From contig CP092079.1 in NCBI GenBank assembly GCA_022226955.1, positions 884,015-948,014 on the forward strand: a stretch of DNA of 64,000 nt, in the 5' to 3' direction. The notes below the pieces were generated by a model. It saw nothing but the letters and a program-made list of their open reading frames with translations, did no database searches and had not been told where the DNA came from. Below, piece after piece: positions 25,901 through 33,606 of the stretch (position 1 is the stretch's first letter; every line of letters starts with the position of its first letter). Both the position numbers and the translations under genes were made by a program. The DNA comes from Nitrospira sp. GTDB lineage: Bacteria; Nitrospirota; Nitrospiria; Nitrospirales; Nitrospiraceae.

Positions 25901-26175
25901 CCGTAGTGGCCAGGCTGCGTTCCGTATCCGACGTGCCGGGCGCCAAGTTGTTTCAAGGCTGGGCCCAACGTGTCGGGACGCCGCAGGTTCTGCACGACCA
26001 GCACAAGGGAGGCGAGTAGCTTCTTCTTCTGTTCGCTCAATGTGGTCTTGGCGAACATCGGCCGGACCGCCGGATAGTTCTCGAAGAGCCGGTCGTAAAA
26101 CCGGTTGGCCAAGGTTTCTGCCTGAGGCTTCAATAGCTCGAAGCTGCGTTCAAGAAGTTCTACATTCAGTCCCAT
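22981..26175 (-). CDS. Globin-PAS-MCP chemoreceptor
   Basis: The 1064-residue soluble receptor has no membrane segment. Residues 1-132 are a flavohaemoglobin/Vitreoscilla-type globin: B10 Tyr27 (FYDRLF), CD1 Phe41 (PMFAK) and proximal His81 (ARHVGYG). Residues about 165-285 are a PAS domain of Aer type. Residues about 288-662 are three near-identical 125-residue PAS-like repeats. A HAMP-like link and the MCP signalling domain follow (hairpin tip [24 protein letters not shown]). A flexible Pro/Ala/Lys tail ends in DFEEF, a possible CheR-binding pentapeptide. ATG 26175 follows GGAGG; an internal ATG at 25728 with AAGGAGG could start a globin-less form. It lies between cheW and the cheRDB genes. 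Confidence 0.9.
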   Translation of the reverse strand: MGLNVELLERSFELLKPQAETLANRFYDRLFENYPAVRPMFAKTTLSEQKKKLLASLVLVVQNLRRPDTLGPALKQLGARHVGYGTQPGHYGAVAETLLGVMGDLAGAAWTSDVKQAWTDALNTIAQIMLEGAREAATRPASIQQGGTTMGKGKTVIVKKPKGKVDINDLRAKVEALDRAQAVIEFNLDGTVIEANENFLNTLGYTLDEIKGKHHRMFCEPAYTNSLEYQAFWDKLNRGEYEAGMYKRIGKDGKEVWIQASYNPILNAAGKPCKVVKFASDVTEEKKKALVKSAMDNSGSNVLMCDRNLIVTYINKAAYDKLKALESEIRKVMPNFNADKIVGTCIDGFHKVPSHQRQILDNPKNLPHKADIQLGPLTLELNVAAIISEKGEYLGNSLEWSDVTAKRRLDREMTTLKNSLDNATSNVLMCDRDLIVTYINKAAYDKLKALEGEIRKVMPNFNTDKIVGTCIDGFHKVPSHQRKILDNPKNLPHKADIQLGPLTLELNVTAIISDKGEYLGNSLEWSDVTAKRRLDREMTTLKNALDNSTSNVLMCDRNLTITYINKAASGRLKSLESEIRKVLPAFNADKIVGVCIDSFHKTPDLQRRVLSDPKNLPHRADISLGPLTLALTVSAIVSESGEYLGNTLEWADISAQKKAQDEVDKLINAAASGQLSERINAAEFDGFFKVLSEGINKMLDAVVAPLHEAQMVLTAMASNDLTKQMTGNYHGEFDQMKTSLNGATQTLSAALSTVREAAESVTAGAEQITKGNEDLSQRTSEQASSLEETSASMEEMTSTVKQNADNAKQANQLAITARDIADKGGSVTVRAVEAMGEINKSSKKIADIITVIDEIAFQTNLLALNAAVEAARAGEHGRGFAVVAAEVRNLAQRSATAAKEIKGLINESIQRVSDGSELVNQSGKTLEEIVSSVKRVTDIIAEITAASQEQASGIDQVNKAIMQMDETTQQNAALVEETTSASQSMKDQAKELMSQVEVFRTSAGERPSAVARPAEKPSAPATSAKPALKKPAFTPKPSASKAPVGVAAGNGHDRRKKDDDFEEF
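24186..25310 (-). repeat. Three tandem 375-bp repeats encoding PAS-like units
   Basis: The landmark GCACATGAG recurs at 24511, 24886 and 25261, exactly 375 bases (125 codons) apart. The middle and first copies are almost identical over most of their length; the third (24186-24560) is more divergent. Each unit codes for a segment from NVLMCDR through [12 protein letters not shown] ([10 protein letters not shown] in the third) to [11 protein letters not shown] ([11 protein letters not shown] in the third). The boundaries given are approximate. Confidence 0.85.
25728..25742 (-). promoter_or_regulatory. Internal ribosome-binding site and in-frame ATG in the globin-MCP gene
   Basis: AAGGAGG (minus strand, 25742-25736) lies seven bases before ATG 25728, which is in frame and codes for residue 150 of the receptor. 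It falls exactly at the junction between globin and PAS domains, where the protein reads [11 protein letters not shown]. It would give a 915-residue receptor lacking the globin. Confidence 0.6.
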
Positions 26176-26200
26176 GTGATGCGCCCCTCCAACCAGATGG

Positions 26201-26713
26201 TTATGCCGCAATCGCGGCGGTATCCGTGACATCTTCATCCGAGAGCAAGCGATCCATGTCGAGCAGCGCGATCAGCTTGTCGCCGGACTTGCCGATGCCG
26301 TTCAGAAAGCTGACATCGACCTTGGCGCCGAATTGAGGCGCCGCCTGAATGTCCTTCTTGTCGATATTGAGGACGTCCGAGACGGCATCCACGACGAGTC
26401 CCATGATCTTTTCCCGCACCACCACGACGACGATCACCGTGAACATTGTGTATTCGATCGTGTCCATCCCGAACTTCGTCCGCAACTCCACGATGGGAAC
26501 GATGGTGCCGCGAAGGTTCAACACGCCCTTGATGTGCGGCGGGGTGTTGGGAATTCTCGTCACCGCGGTATAGCCCTTGATTTCCTGGACGCGAAGAATG
26601 TCGACTCCGTACAGCTCTTCGCCAAGCTGGAAGGTGAGAAATTGACTGCCGTCGGTGGTCAACCCGATTTGTTGATTCAGTTCTTGTGCCGTGTTTTCAA
26701 CTGCAGCGGCCAT
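26201..26713 (-). CDS. cheW: Chemotaxis coupling protein CheW (chemosensory operon 1)
   Basis: The 170-residue protein is one CheW SH3-like domain with the conserved [18 protein letters not shown] and [16 protein letters not shown] segments. It couples MCPs to CheA. ATG 26713 has AGGAGG at a good spacing. It sits 204 bases after the cheA stop; that gap has no credible gene. Downstream, the globin-MCP gene starts after 25 bases. Confidence 0.95.
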   Translation of the reverse strand: MAAAVENTAQELNQQIGLTTDGSQFLTFQLGEELYGVDILRVQEIKGYTAVTRIPNTPPHIKGVLNLRGTIVPIVELRTKFGMDTIEYTMFTVIVVVVVREKIMGLVVDAVSDVLNIDKKDIQAAPQFGAKVDVSFLNGIGKSGDKLIALLDMDRLLSDEDVTDTAAIAA

Positions 26714-26917
26714 GCGCGCCTCCTCTTGCTGAGTGTTCAGCCTGTTGCCGCCAACCCTGCCTGCATGGGTTGACGGTCGATTCTGGTATTTGAGATGGAC
26801 CGCCTCCCATGAGGGCTGCCAGCTCCTTATCGGATTGTTCTCTATCGGCTTGCGCCGATCTTCGCTGCGTTATGCGAGGCACGGTCTCGACAAGCGGCGC
26901 ATCATTCAGGACGGATG

Positions 26918-29092
26918 TTAGGCTGCCACGGGGAGTCCGTGACGCGCGATGTTCAGCAAGCCCCGCACATCCAGAATAAACCCAACCGTTCCGTCGCCCA
27001 GAATGGTCGCGCCGGCTACGCCTTCCACTTTCCGGAAATTTTGCTCCATGCTCTTGATGACGACTTGCTGCTGACCGAGAATTTCGTCGACCATGACGGC
27101 GACCCGCTCGCCTTCCGTTTCAAGGATCAACAGGATTGCTTTTGTCGGGTCAGTTAATTCCGGCTGTAACGAGAACACCTCGTAGAGCCGCATCACCGGG
27201 AGATAAGTGCCGTGCACATTGACCAATTCTCCCTTCCCGACGACGGTTTTGAGACAGTCCTGTTTGGGCTGAATGGATTGGAGAATCGAGAGCAGCGGAA
27301 CAATGTAGGTATCGGTTCCGACACGCACGGTCATGCCTTCGATGATAGCCAGGGTCAATGGAAGCTTGAGGGTAAAGGTGGTGCCCTTGCCCAAAGCGGT
27401 CTTGATACTGACCGTGCCTCCGAGGCCTTCGATGTTGCGTTTCACAACATCCATGCCGACGCCCCGGCCAGACACATCCGTGACTTTCTCCGCGGTAGAG
27501 AATCCCGGCTTGAATATCATGCCCCAAATCTGGTCGTCGGAAAGCTTTTCATTCTCGGTGACCAAACCTTGCTTGACGGCTTTTGCGAGAATGCGATCTC
27601 GGTTCAACCCCCGTCCATCGTCTTGTACCGTAATGCAAATACTGCCGCCTTCATGGAAGGCATTCAGGTGGATCGTCCCCTGCTCCGTTTTTCCCGCCGC
27701 CACCCGCTCATCGGGCGGTTCGAGGCCGTGGTCCGCCGAGTTGCGCACCAGGTGGGTGAGCGGATCGCCGATGGACTCGATCACCGTTTTGTCCAATTCG
27801 GTTTCTTCGCCGGAAAGGACGAGCTGAATTTTCTTGCCCGCCTTGCCGGACAAGTCGCGCACCAGGCGCGGAAACCGACTGAAGGCGTTGCCGATGGGCA
27901 GCATGCGAATGCCCATCACCCGCTCCTGAATTTCTCTGGTATTGCGCTCGAGTTGGGCAATTCGTTCAAGGAGGACCGCAAGCTGGCCCATCTCAAACCG
28001 AGACCCGAGATCGCTGAGCATCGATTGGGTAATGACGAGCTCGCCGACCAGATTGATCAATTTGTCGATCTTGGCGGTGTCCACACGAATGGACGCGGCA
28101 TCGACGCCTTTCTTAGGCGTAGCGCTCTCTTGCTGCTTCTGAAGGGCTTGTGAAATCTGCTGCGGCGTGACGGCATGTTGCTCGACAAGGATTTCGCCCA
28201 CACGCTTCTGCTGAGCCAGGGCTTTGTCCAATGTCTCGCGGGACACGACGCCGCTTTCGACCAGAATTTCTCCGAGTGGCTTCGGCTCGCCTGCCCCCTC
28301 GGTTGAAGTTGGACTGACGGAGGAAACCGAAGGGAATGGATGTGGAGGCTGCGCCGTCTTGGCCTCGATCTTGTCGATGGTCAGCACGCTGTCGTCGCGA
28401 ACGAAATCGAAAACCGATTCGATGACAGATTGCTGTTTGACCGTATGAAGCTCGCAGGTCCAAGACAAGTAACAGAGTTCAGGATCGAGGCTGGCGAACG
28501 CCGGCAGGTGGCTGACATTCAGAGACCGCGACACAATGGTCCCGAGTTCTGCCAGTTCGTTGATCAGTCTCAGCGGATCGAGGCCTCGCTGAAAGAGCCA
28601 GCTCGGTGGAGTCCAGAGAATGCGAAAGCCTTGCTGGGAAGAAGCGGACGATGATGCCTCTCCGCTCGCGCCAGAAGCCGACGCGCCTCCACCGGACTTT
28701 GGTGTATCGCCAGCGGCGGCAGCCAGCTCCTGCTCCAATTGCGCGATCGTATTCTGGTCGGGCGCTGGGCCGCCGTGGGCCGCATCGATCAGCAGCTTGA
28801 GGCAGTCCGTGGACCGAAGCAGAATATCCGCGATGGCCGGAGTCACGGAGAGGCGTCCGTTGCGCAGCTGATCCAGCAGGGTTTCCATCTTGTGGGTGAA
28901 TTGCCCAACGGCGGTAAAGCCGAACATGCCGCTATTGCCTTTAATAGAATGAGCGGCTCGAAAAATTCTCGCCAGAAGATCGAGATCTTGCGGATGTTGT
29001 TCCAGCTGGAGCAATCCGTCCTCAATTGTCGATAAATGCTCGGCGGATTCCTCAAAAAACGATTCTTGAAACTGCGATAGGTCGGCACTCAT
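26918..29092 (-). CDS. cheA: Chemotaxis histidine kinase CheA (chemosensory operon 1)
   Basis: The 724-residue kinase has HPt (phosphoacceptor His48 in AAHSIKGNSG), an acidic/serine linker, a P2-like segment near residues 165-255, and two MshEN-like repeats near residues 280-330 (PLGEILVESGVVSRETLDKA then VGEILVEQHAVTPQQISQAL). Dimerisation, HATPase (N box HLVRNSADHGLE, G1 DVSGRGVGMDVV) and CheW-like regulatory domains complete it. ATG 29092 is preferred over the in-frame ATG 29098 because it has GAGG at proper spacing. It phosphorylates CheY and CheB of this operon and possibly the HPt or receivers of the partner switch. Confidence 0.95.
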   Translation of the reverse strand: MSADLSQFQESFFEESAEHLSTIEDGLLQLEQHPQDLDLLARIFRAAHSIKGNSGMFGFTAVGQFTHKMETLLDQLRNGRLSVTPAIADILLRSTDCLKLLIDAAHGGPAPDQNTIAQLEQELAAAAGDTPKSGGGASASGASGEASSSASSQQGFRILWTPPSWLFQRGLDPLRLINELAELGTIVSRSLNVSHLPAFASLDPELCYLSWTCELHTVKQQSVIESVFDFVRDDSVLTIDKIEAKTAQPPHPFPSVSSVSPTSTEGAGEPKPLGEILVESGVVSRETLDKALAQQKRVGEILVEQHAVTPQQISQALQKQQESATPKKGVDAASIRVDTAKIDKLINLVGELVITQSMLSDLGSRFEMGQLAVLLERIAQLERNTREIQERVMGIRMLPIGNAFSRFPRLVRDLSGKAGKKIQLVLSGEETELDKTVIESIGDPLTHLVRNSADHGLEPPDERVAAGKTEQGTIHLNAFHEGGSICITVQDDGRGLNRDRILAKAVKQGLVTENEKLSDDQIWGMIFKPGFSTAEKVTDVSGRGVGMDVVKRNIEGLGGTVSIKTALGKGTTFTLKLPLTLAIIEGMTVRVGTDTYIVPLLSILQSIQPKQDCLKTVVGKGELVNVHGTYLPVMRLYEVFSLQPELTDPTKAILLILETEGERVAVMVDEILGQQQVVIKSMEQNFRKVEGVAGATILGDGTVGFILDVRGLLNIARHGLPVAA

Positions 29093-29175
29093 ACACACCT
29101 CGTAAGCTCGGACAGCCGGTTCGAACGCATATCCGGCGGCGTAGCGATCGCTCGCCGGCCCGGCAGGAGACGTCG

Positions 29176-29547
29176 TTATGCTGGTAGCACCTTTTGAATG
29201 ACTTTCAACATCTGCTCAGGATTGAATGGCTTGACGATCCATCCGGTTGCGCCTGCGGCTTGCCCCGCTTTCTTTTTGTCGTCTGTCGATTCGGTCGTCA
29301 ACATGAGAATGGGCGTAAATTTGAAGGCCGGCATTTTGCGAATTTCGGCGATCAAGGTAATGCCGTCCATTTCAGGCATATTGAGGTCCGTCACAACCAG
29401 CGCCGGTTTTGCTCCGGCGTTCAGCTTGCTGACGGCTTCTTTTCCGTTTCCAGCCTCGACCACCTCGAAACCGGCGCTGGTGAGGGTATAGGCCACCATC
29501 TGGCGCATCGTTGAGGAGTCATCGACTACTAAGACTGTCTTTCCCAT
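29176..29547 (-). CDS. cheY: Single-domain response regulator CheY (operon 1)
   Basis: The 123-residue receiver has the acidic pair VVDDSS, phosphoacceptor Asp54 (LVVTDLNMPEMDG), a conserved Thr (LMLTTES) and Lys (WIVKPFNP). There is no output domain. ATG 29547 has GGAGG five bases upstream, better than ATG 29550. It lies between the MCP-like gene and cheA and is the likely soluble output of this pathway. Confidence 0.95.
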   Translation of the reverse strand: MGKTVLVVDDSSTMRQMVAYTLTSAGFEVVEAGNGKEAVSKLNAGAKPALVVTDLNMPEMDGITLIAEIRKMPAFKFTPILMLTTESTDDKKKAGQAAGATGWIVKPFNPEQMLKVIQKVLPA

Positions 29548-29609
29548 CATATCCTCCGCTTCTCATGGGGTCAGTGATGTTTACTGCGTGCGATCTTGTC
29601 GATGTGTCC

Positions 29610-30698
29610 TCAAAACAGCACTACATCTTCCGTTGTGTTGTCACGGCTCGTTTTTTGCGCGCCTGCGCCACCTCGCAAGTGAATGGTTCGTTCATCCTGC
29701 ATGGTGTAGCGATTCTGCAAGGCCTGCACAAAGCTATCGGATCCGTCGAACGACGCGGGCGCCAGCCCGGCCAGACTACCCGCGAGATCTTTCTGAAGGG
29801 CGTCGAGCGGTTCCAGAACGTGTTCGAGTTTCTGCCGAACGCGGTCCTGAAATTGAAGCGACATAATAATAGCGCCGATATCTTGTCCCAAGCGTTCCGC
29901 ATTCAGTTGCGAGGTGCTGACCGTCGATCGAAGCGCGCTGTTTTTTTCAGTCAAATCCTTGGTCATGTTGTCGAGCTTCTGCTTGGACGAGAGCGTTTTA
30001 GTTAGATCCACGGAGGCCAGCGCCTGAATTTCCTTCATGGCCTGTTCGCTCTCCATTTGAACATCCGCCACCAACTTTCGAATGTTGACCGCGGCCTGGC
30101 TTGAGCGATTCGCGAGTTTGGTGACTTCATCGGCGACAACGGCGAACCCTCTGCCATGTTCGCCCGCGCGAGCCGCTTCGATGGCGGCATTCAACGCCAG
30201 CAGGCGGGTTTGATCGGCGATGAACGTAATTTCTCCCAGCATTCCGCTAATGGCTTTAGTGCTGGCATCCATTTTGTCCATGGTGATGGAGACGCTCATG
30301 GCGATGGTGGCGGACTTCGCCACATCGCTGACAAACTGATCCAGCATGATTGTCGTTTCGTTCACCAGCTGATGGTCGTCGCCCTTATCGTTGGAGAACA
30401 TGGCCATGGACTCCGCGACCTGCTGCTTCGCCCGCTCGGCGATATCCTGAAAACGCTGCCCGAGATCCATAATGGCCTGATCGGTTTGCGCAATAACGCT
30501 CTGAATTTGTCCTGCCATAATCGGCACCAAGGGTGTCAGCGACGTACAAATGACCGTCTCATGCCCAGCCGGGCGGCTTACTTGCTGGGCCTGGTCCCAT
30601 GCCATTCGCGTGTTGGCCTCACGCGTCCGGCACATCAGCCAGGCTCCCGCTGCGCCGCAGATTGCGCCTGCCAGCCCAAACGCCGCTTCAATCCACAT
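29610..30698 (-). CDS. MCP-like protein with CheZ-like phosphatase motif
   Basis: The 362-residue protein has one N-terminal membrane helix (residues 4-22), no sensor domain and a short MCP signalling region with hairpin tip [20 protein letters not shown] at residues 161-180. Residues 282-294 ([13 protein letters not shown]) contain D285-x3-Q289, the spacing of the catalytic pair in CheZ (DLVAQ in the CheZ at 41293). The C-terminus ends EDVVLF, like the CheY-binding end of CheZ. This operon lacks cheZ and cheC, so it may serve as CheY-P phosphatase. ATG 30698 has AAGG upstream and overlaps the STAS gene end by eleven bases. Confidence 0.8.
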   Translation of the reverse strand: MWIEAAFGLAGAICGAAGAWLMCRTREANTRMAWDQAQQVSRPAGHETVICTSLTPLVPIMAGQIQSVIAQTDQAIMDLGQRFQDIAERAKQQVAESMAMFSNDKGDDHQLVNETTIMLDQFVSDVAKSATIAMSVSITMDKMDASTKAISGMLGEITFIADQTRLLALNAAIEAARAGEHGRGFAVVADEVTKLANRSSQAAVNIRKLVADVQMESEQAMKEIQALASVDLTKTLSSKQKLDNMTKDLTEKNSALRSTVSTSQLNAERLGQDIGAIIMSLQFQDRVRQKLEHVLEPLDALQKDLAGSLAGLAPASFDGSDSFVQALQNRYTMQDERTIHLRGGAGAQKTSRDNTTEDVVLF

Positions 30699-30966
30699 AC
30701 GCAACCTTAGCGGCCATCGGAGAATTCCAGCCTAAGTTTGCAAACTGGTTGGCTAGCGATTTGGGCGCGTGCACAATCTCCGCCGAGCCCGATTCGCATG
30801 CCGCAATCAACAATTGCAAGGCAGCGGCATCCACCGTACCGACATGGCTCAGATCGATCACGGCGCGTCCTCCGTTGGCAAGACCGGCTTGCAGGGTTGC
30901 CGCAAATCCCGCAATTTCAAAAATCGTCAGATCGCCGATCGGCGTGGGTCGACTCGGTTCGTTCAT
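30688..30966 (-). CDS. STAS-domain protein without phosphorylatable Ser
   Basis: The 92-residue protein is a small STAS (MlaB-like) domain with the core [20 protein letters not shown]. The usual Ser after the conserved Asp is Ala47, so it cannot be regulated by phosphorylation at the canonical site. ATG 30966 has TGGAGAT upstream. It is the first gene after a candidate FliA promoter at 31024-31051 and overlaps the MCP-like gene. Confidence 0.85.
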   Translation of the reverse strand: MNEPSRPTPIGDLTIFEIAGFAATLQAGLANGGRAVIDLSHVGTVDAAALQLLIAACESGSAEIVHAPKSLANQFANLGWNSPMAAKVAYVD

Positions 30967-31023
30967 ACAATCTCCACGGCTGAAAATAAGGCTTGTTTGC
31001 GGCCCAATGATCCGACGTGCTCA

Positions 31024-31051
31024 CTATCGGATGCCCGTTTCCCAAACTAAA
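31024..31051 (-). promoter_or_regulatory. Candidate sigma-28 (FliA) promoter of chemosensory operon 1
   Basis: On the minus strand, TTTAGTTT (31051-31044) is followed after twelve bases by TCCGATAG (31031-31024). The consensus is TAAAGTTT-N11-GCCGATAA, so each box matches 6 of 8. It lies about 58 bases before the STAS gene start. Confidence 0.5.
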
Positions 31052-31090
31052 GCGAATAATCTGCGCTTCGTCGTGAATATTTTTTGCGAC

Positions 31091-31897
31091 TCACGGCCGC
31101 ACGGGCGGCTGCAATTGAGGCGGAATGGTTTGATCCACACCAGCCTCGGATTCAGGCGCATTGTCTTGCTGTTCAGGGCGCTCAGGAGGATGTTCGAGGA
31201 TAACGACCTCAACGCGGCGGTTTTTCGCGCGTTGTTCGGGGGTGAGATTTTCGATGAGCGGTCTGGAGTCGGCATAGCCGAGCGCTGCCAGATGTTCGGC
31301 GGGAACTGAGTACAGCTCCGATAGGACGCGAACGACGATGACGGCGCGGGTGGCGGAGAGCTCCCAATTTGAAGGGAACAGCGCAGTCCGGATCGGCACA
31401 TTATCCGTATGCCCTTCGACGCGCACATGCCGGTTCAACTCGATCATGGCTTGGGAGAGCCCTTGTAGAAATGGCAAGGCTTCCGGGCGAACCGCGGCTT
31501 CTCCGCTATTGAAGAGCACCTGGTCGGGAATGGTGATGACAATATCGCCATTCAGCTTTTCATGCAGTTGCATGAAGTCGAATTGCGAGTTGGCCTTGAG
31601 GTTTTTCACCAGTTCGCGGATTTTCTTGATCGCGACTTCTTTCGTGCCGGGCAGGTTCGGGGTCATCATGGTGGGGCGTTGCTGCCCAAGGGTGAACGCC
31701 AGCGACGACGCGGCTGGCGCCGAGATGGGATGGAGGGCGGCCTTGATCGAGTCGCTCACGGTGCGGTACTTGCCCTCATTCACAGAGGACACCGAATACA
31801 TCACGACGAAGAAGGCGAAGAGCAAGGTGATAAAATCCGCGTAGGACACCAGCCAGCGTTCATGATTCTCGTGTTCTTCGTGTTTATGCTTGGCCAT
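31091..31897 (-). CDS. motB: Flagellar stator protein MotB
   Basis: The 268-residue protein has one N-terminal membrane helix with the proton-binding Asp21 (SYADFITLLFAFFVVMYS). A plug/linker region and an OmpA-like peptidoglycan-binding domain follow (RVEGHTDNVPI, then LSATRAVIVVRVL and NRRVEVVI). A proline-rich tail ends it. It starts 21 bases after motA. OmpA/MotB conservation and gene pairing make the call secure. Confidence 0.95.
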   Translation of the reverse strand: MAKHKHEEHENHERWLVSYADFITLLFAFFVVMYSVSSVNEGKYRTVSDSIKAALHPISAPAASSLAFTLGQQRPTMMTPNLPGTKEVAIKKIRELVKNLKANSQFDFMQLHEKLNGDIVITIPDQVLFNSGEAAVRPEALPFLQGLSQAMIELNRHVRVEGHTDNVPIRTALFPSNWELSATRAVIVVRVLSELYSVPAEHLAALGYADSRPLIENLTPEQRAKNRRVEVVILEHPPERPEQQDNAPESEAGVDQTIPPQLQPPVRP

Positions 31898-31918
31898 GTG
31901 CGACGACGCTGGGTGATA

Positions 31919-32689
31919 TTACTTCTTGGCTTCCTTGGAGCGTTCCTCGTGAGGCAGGAAGCTTTCCAATTTTTCCTGAAGCAGCCGGGGATTCTCACCT
32001 TGGGCCAGGCCGACCAACCCCATGATGATAATGTTGCGCGCGCCCGACTCTTCCTTCAGTTTCATCTTAATTTTGTTCGCAAAGGGCAGAAAAAACAGGT
32101 TGGCGAGACCGACGCCGTAGACGGTGGCAACGAAGGCCACCGCGATACCGCCTCCAAGCTTGGATGGATCCGCTAGATTTTCCATTACGTGAATGAGTCC
32201 CAAAACCGCGCCCAAGATGCCGACGGTCGGAGCGTAGCCGCCGGCGGCCTCCCACACTTTGGCGGCTTTGACGCCAGCTTCCTCATGGTGTTCGACTTCG
32301 ATCTCAAGAATTTCATGCACGGCTTTCGGGTCGGTTCCGTCCACAATGAGCTGCACGCCTTTCTTGAAAAACGGGTCTTTGATGTCCTTTAGTTTGCCTT
32401 CCAGCGCGAGTAACCCCTGCTTGCGCGACACTGTGGCCAGATCCAGAATCAACTTAATCGTCGCTTTGGTGTCGATCGGCGTATTGCCGAATACCATGCC
32501 CAGCGAGCCGATGGATTTGATCACCACCGACAGCGGGTTTTGCACGCAACAAGCGCCGATGGTGCCTCCAGCGACGATAATGAAGGCCGTCAGCTGCATA
32601 ATGGAACTTAAATGGCCGCCTTCGAGCGCCTGTCCGCCGATAATCGACCCAATGGCAAGCACGATTCCGAGTAGTGTTGCGATATCCAC
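31919..32689 (-). CDS. motA: Flagellar stator protein MotA
   Basis: The 256-residue protein has four predicted membrane helices and the MotA loop features, with conserved prolines in GGYAPTVGILGAVLGLIHV. It forms the stator ring with MotB. The start appears to be GTG 32689 with AAGGA about nine bases upstream; no in-frame ATG precedes it. The gene pair motA-motB sits between the two chemotaxis clusters. Confidence 0.94.
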   Translation of the reverse strand: MDIATLLGIVLAIGSIIGGQALEGGHLSSIMQLTAFIIVAGGTIGACCVQNPLSVVIKSIGSLGMVFGNTPIDTKATIKLILDLATVSRKQGLLALEGKLKDIKDPFFKKGVQLIVDGTDPKAVHEILEIEVEHHEEAGVKAAKVWEAAGGYAPTVGILGAVLGLIHVMENLADPSKLGGGIAVAFVATVYGVGLANLFFLPFANKIKMKLKEESGARNIIIMGLVGLAQGENPRLLQEKLESFLPHEERSKEAKK

Positions 32690-32821
32690 TGTACATCGTC
32701 CTTATTAAACAGAACCGCTCAGAGCGTTACGGGGATGTTTTCAAGACCAATACTTTCGAGCTATTGCGCGGCGAAAGACCCGTCTGTTACCGTGAGCCCA
32801 CATCACCGGAGGGGCCACCGC

Positions 32822-33058
32822 ATGGATTCGTCCGACAGCTTGATGCTCGATGCCAAGCAAGCCATCCTGGAAGAACAGCATCGCCGGTTTCAGGCACTTC
32901 AGAAGGAGGGGAAATGGGTCGAGGCGATGCAACAGTTCCAGACGACGATGCATTGCGCCTCGGACCTGTTGAACGATTCCCTGAAACTGCTCGAGCGTGT
33001 GATTCAGACGCATCAACAGCCGCCTCCGAACAATCCTCCAAGCCAGCCCGAGGTCTAG
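32822..33058 (+). CDS. Small helical protein of unknown function
   Basis: The 78-residue plus-strand frame has a good ribosome-binding site, CCGGAGGGG, upstream of ATG 32822. It is predicted helical (AKQAILEEQHRRFQALQKE, then SDLLNDSLKLLERV) with a proline-rich end. The stop overlaps the convergent cheW stop at 33055. It is one of only two credible plus-strand genes between 16 and 64 kb. I do not recognise the family; the helical pattern resembles small flagellar chaperone-like proteins. Confidence 0.6.
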   Translation: MDSSDSLMLDAKQAILEEQHRRFQALQKEGKWVEAMQQFQTTMHCASDLLNDSLKLLERVIQTHQQPPPNNPPSQPEV

Positions 33059-33582
33059 CGTGTGGCCGCCTCCATGGCGGCCTGCTCGCTGGGCAGCAGC
33101 AGCCGGTTGAGGTCCAGCACAATCAACAGGCGGTCATCGATCCGGCCAACCCCTTGAGTAAACTCCGCGCCGGCTGAATTGCCGACCGAAGGGGGCGGTT
33201 CAATCATGACTTTCGGCAACCGCAGCACTTCCACAACCTCATCGACGATCAAGCCGACCATCCGTTGGCGAACCAGCACGACCATAATGCGGGAATTGTC
33301 TGTCCGGTCAGTGGTCGACAAGCCGAACCGCCGCCGCAAATCCAGCACGGGAATGATCCGCCCGCGCAGATTAATGACGCCTTCCACGAAGTACGGCGCT
33401 TTGGGCACGCGGGTGACTTCGACCATGCGATTGATTTCCTGCACGCTCAACACATCCAGCGCAAACTCTTCATGCGCAATCCGGCATGTGACAAATTGCA
33501 CCAGGTCATCCCCGCCTTTGCCCGTTCCGCTGGGACCAGCTCCCTGTAATCCCTGGCCAGGAATTTTTTCTTGAACGATCAT
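33055..33582 (-). CDS. cheW: Chemotaxis coupling protein CheW (cluster 2)
   Basis: The 175-residue CheW domain protein carries VLSVQEINRMVEVTRVPK and GVINLRGRIIPVLDLRRRF. A glycine-rich N-terminal extension precedes the domain. ATG 33582 has AAAGGAG upstream. It lies 24 bases after the end of an MCP gene and likely couples the two MCPs at 33607 and 35418 to the CheA at 39279. Confidence 0.94.
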   Translation of the reverse strand: MIVQEKIPGQGLQGAGPSGTGKGGDDLVQFVTCRIAHEEFALDVLSVQEINRMVEVTRVPKAPYFVEGVINLRGRIIPVLDLRRRFGLSTTDRTDNSRIMVVLVRQRMVGLIVDEVVEVLRLPKVMIEPPPSVGNSAGAEFTQGVGRIDDRLLIVLDLNRLLLPSEQAAMEAATR

Positions 33583-33606
33583 CCGATACTCCTTTTCTGA
33601 CTCTCG

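Noticed and set aside
26826..26833. TCCGATAA on the minus strand before cheW
   Set aside because: The -35 position reads GCAAGCCG, a poor match; likely chance.
26714..26917. Short frames (61-62 codons) between cheA and cheW
   Set aside because: No ribosome-binding site, arginine-rich composition, both strands similar; treated as intergenic.
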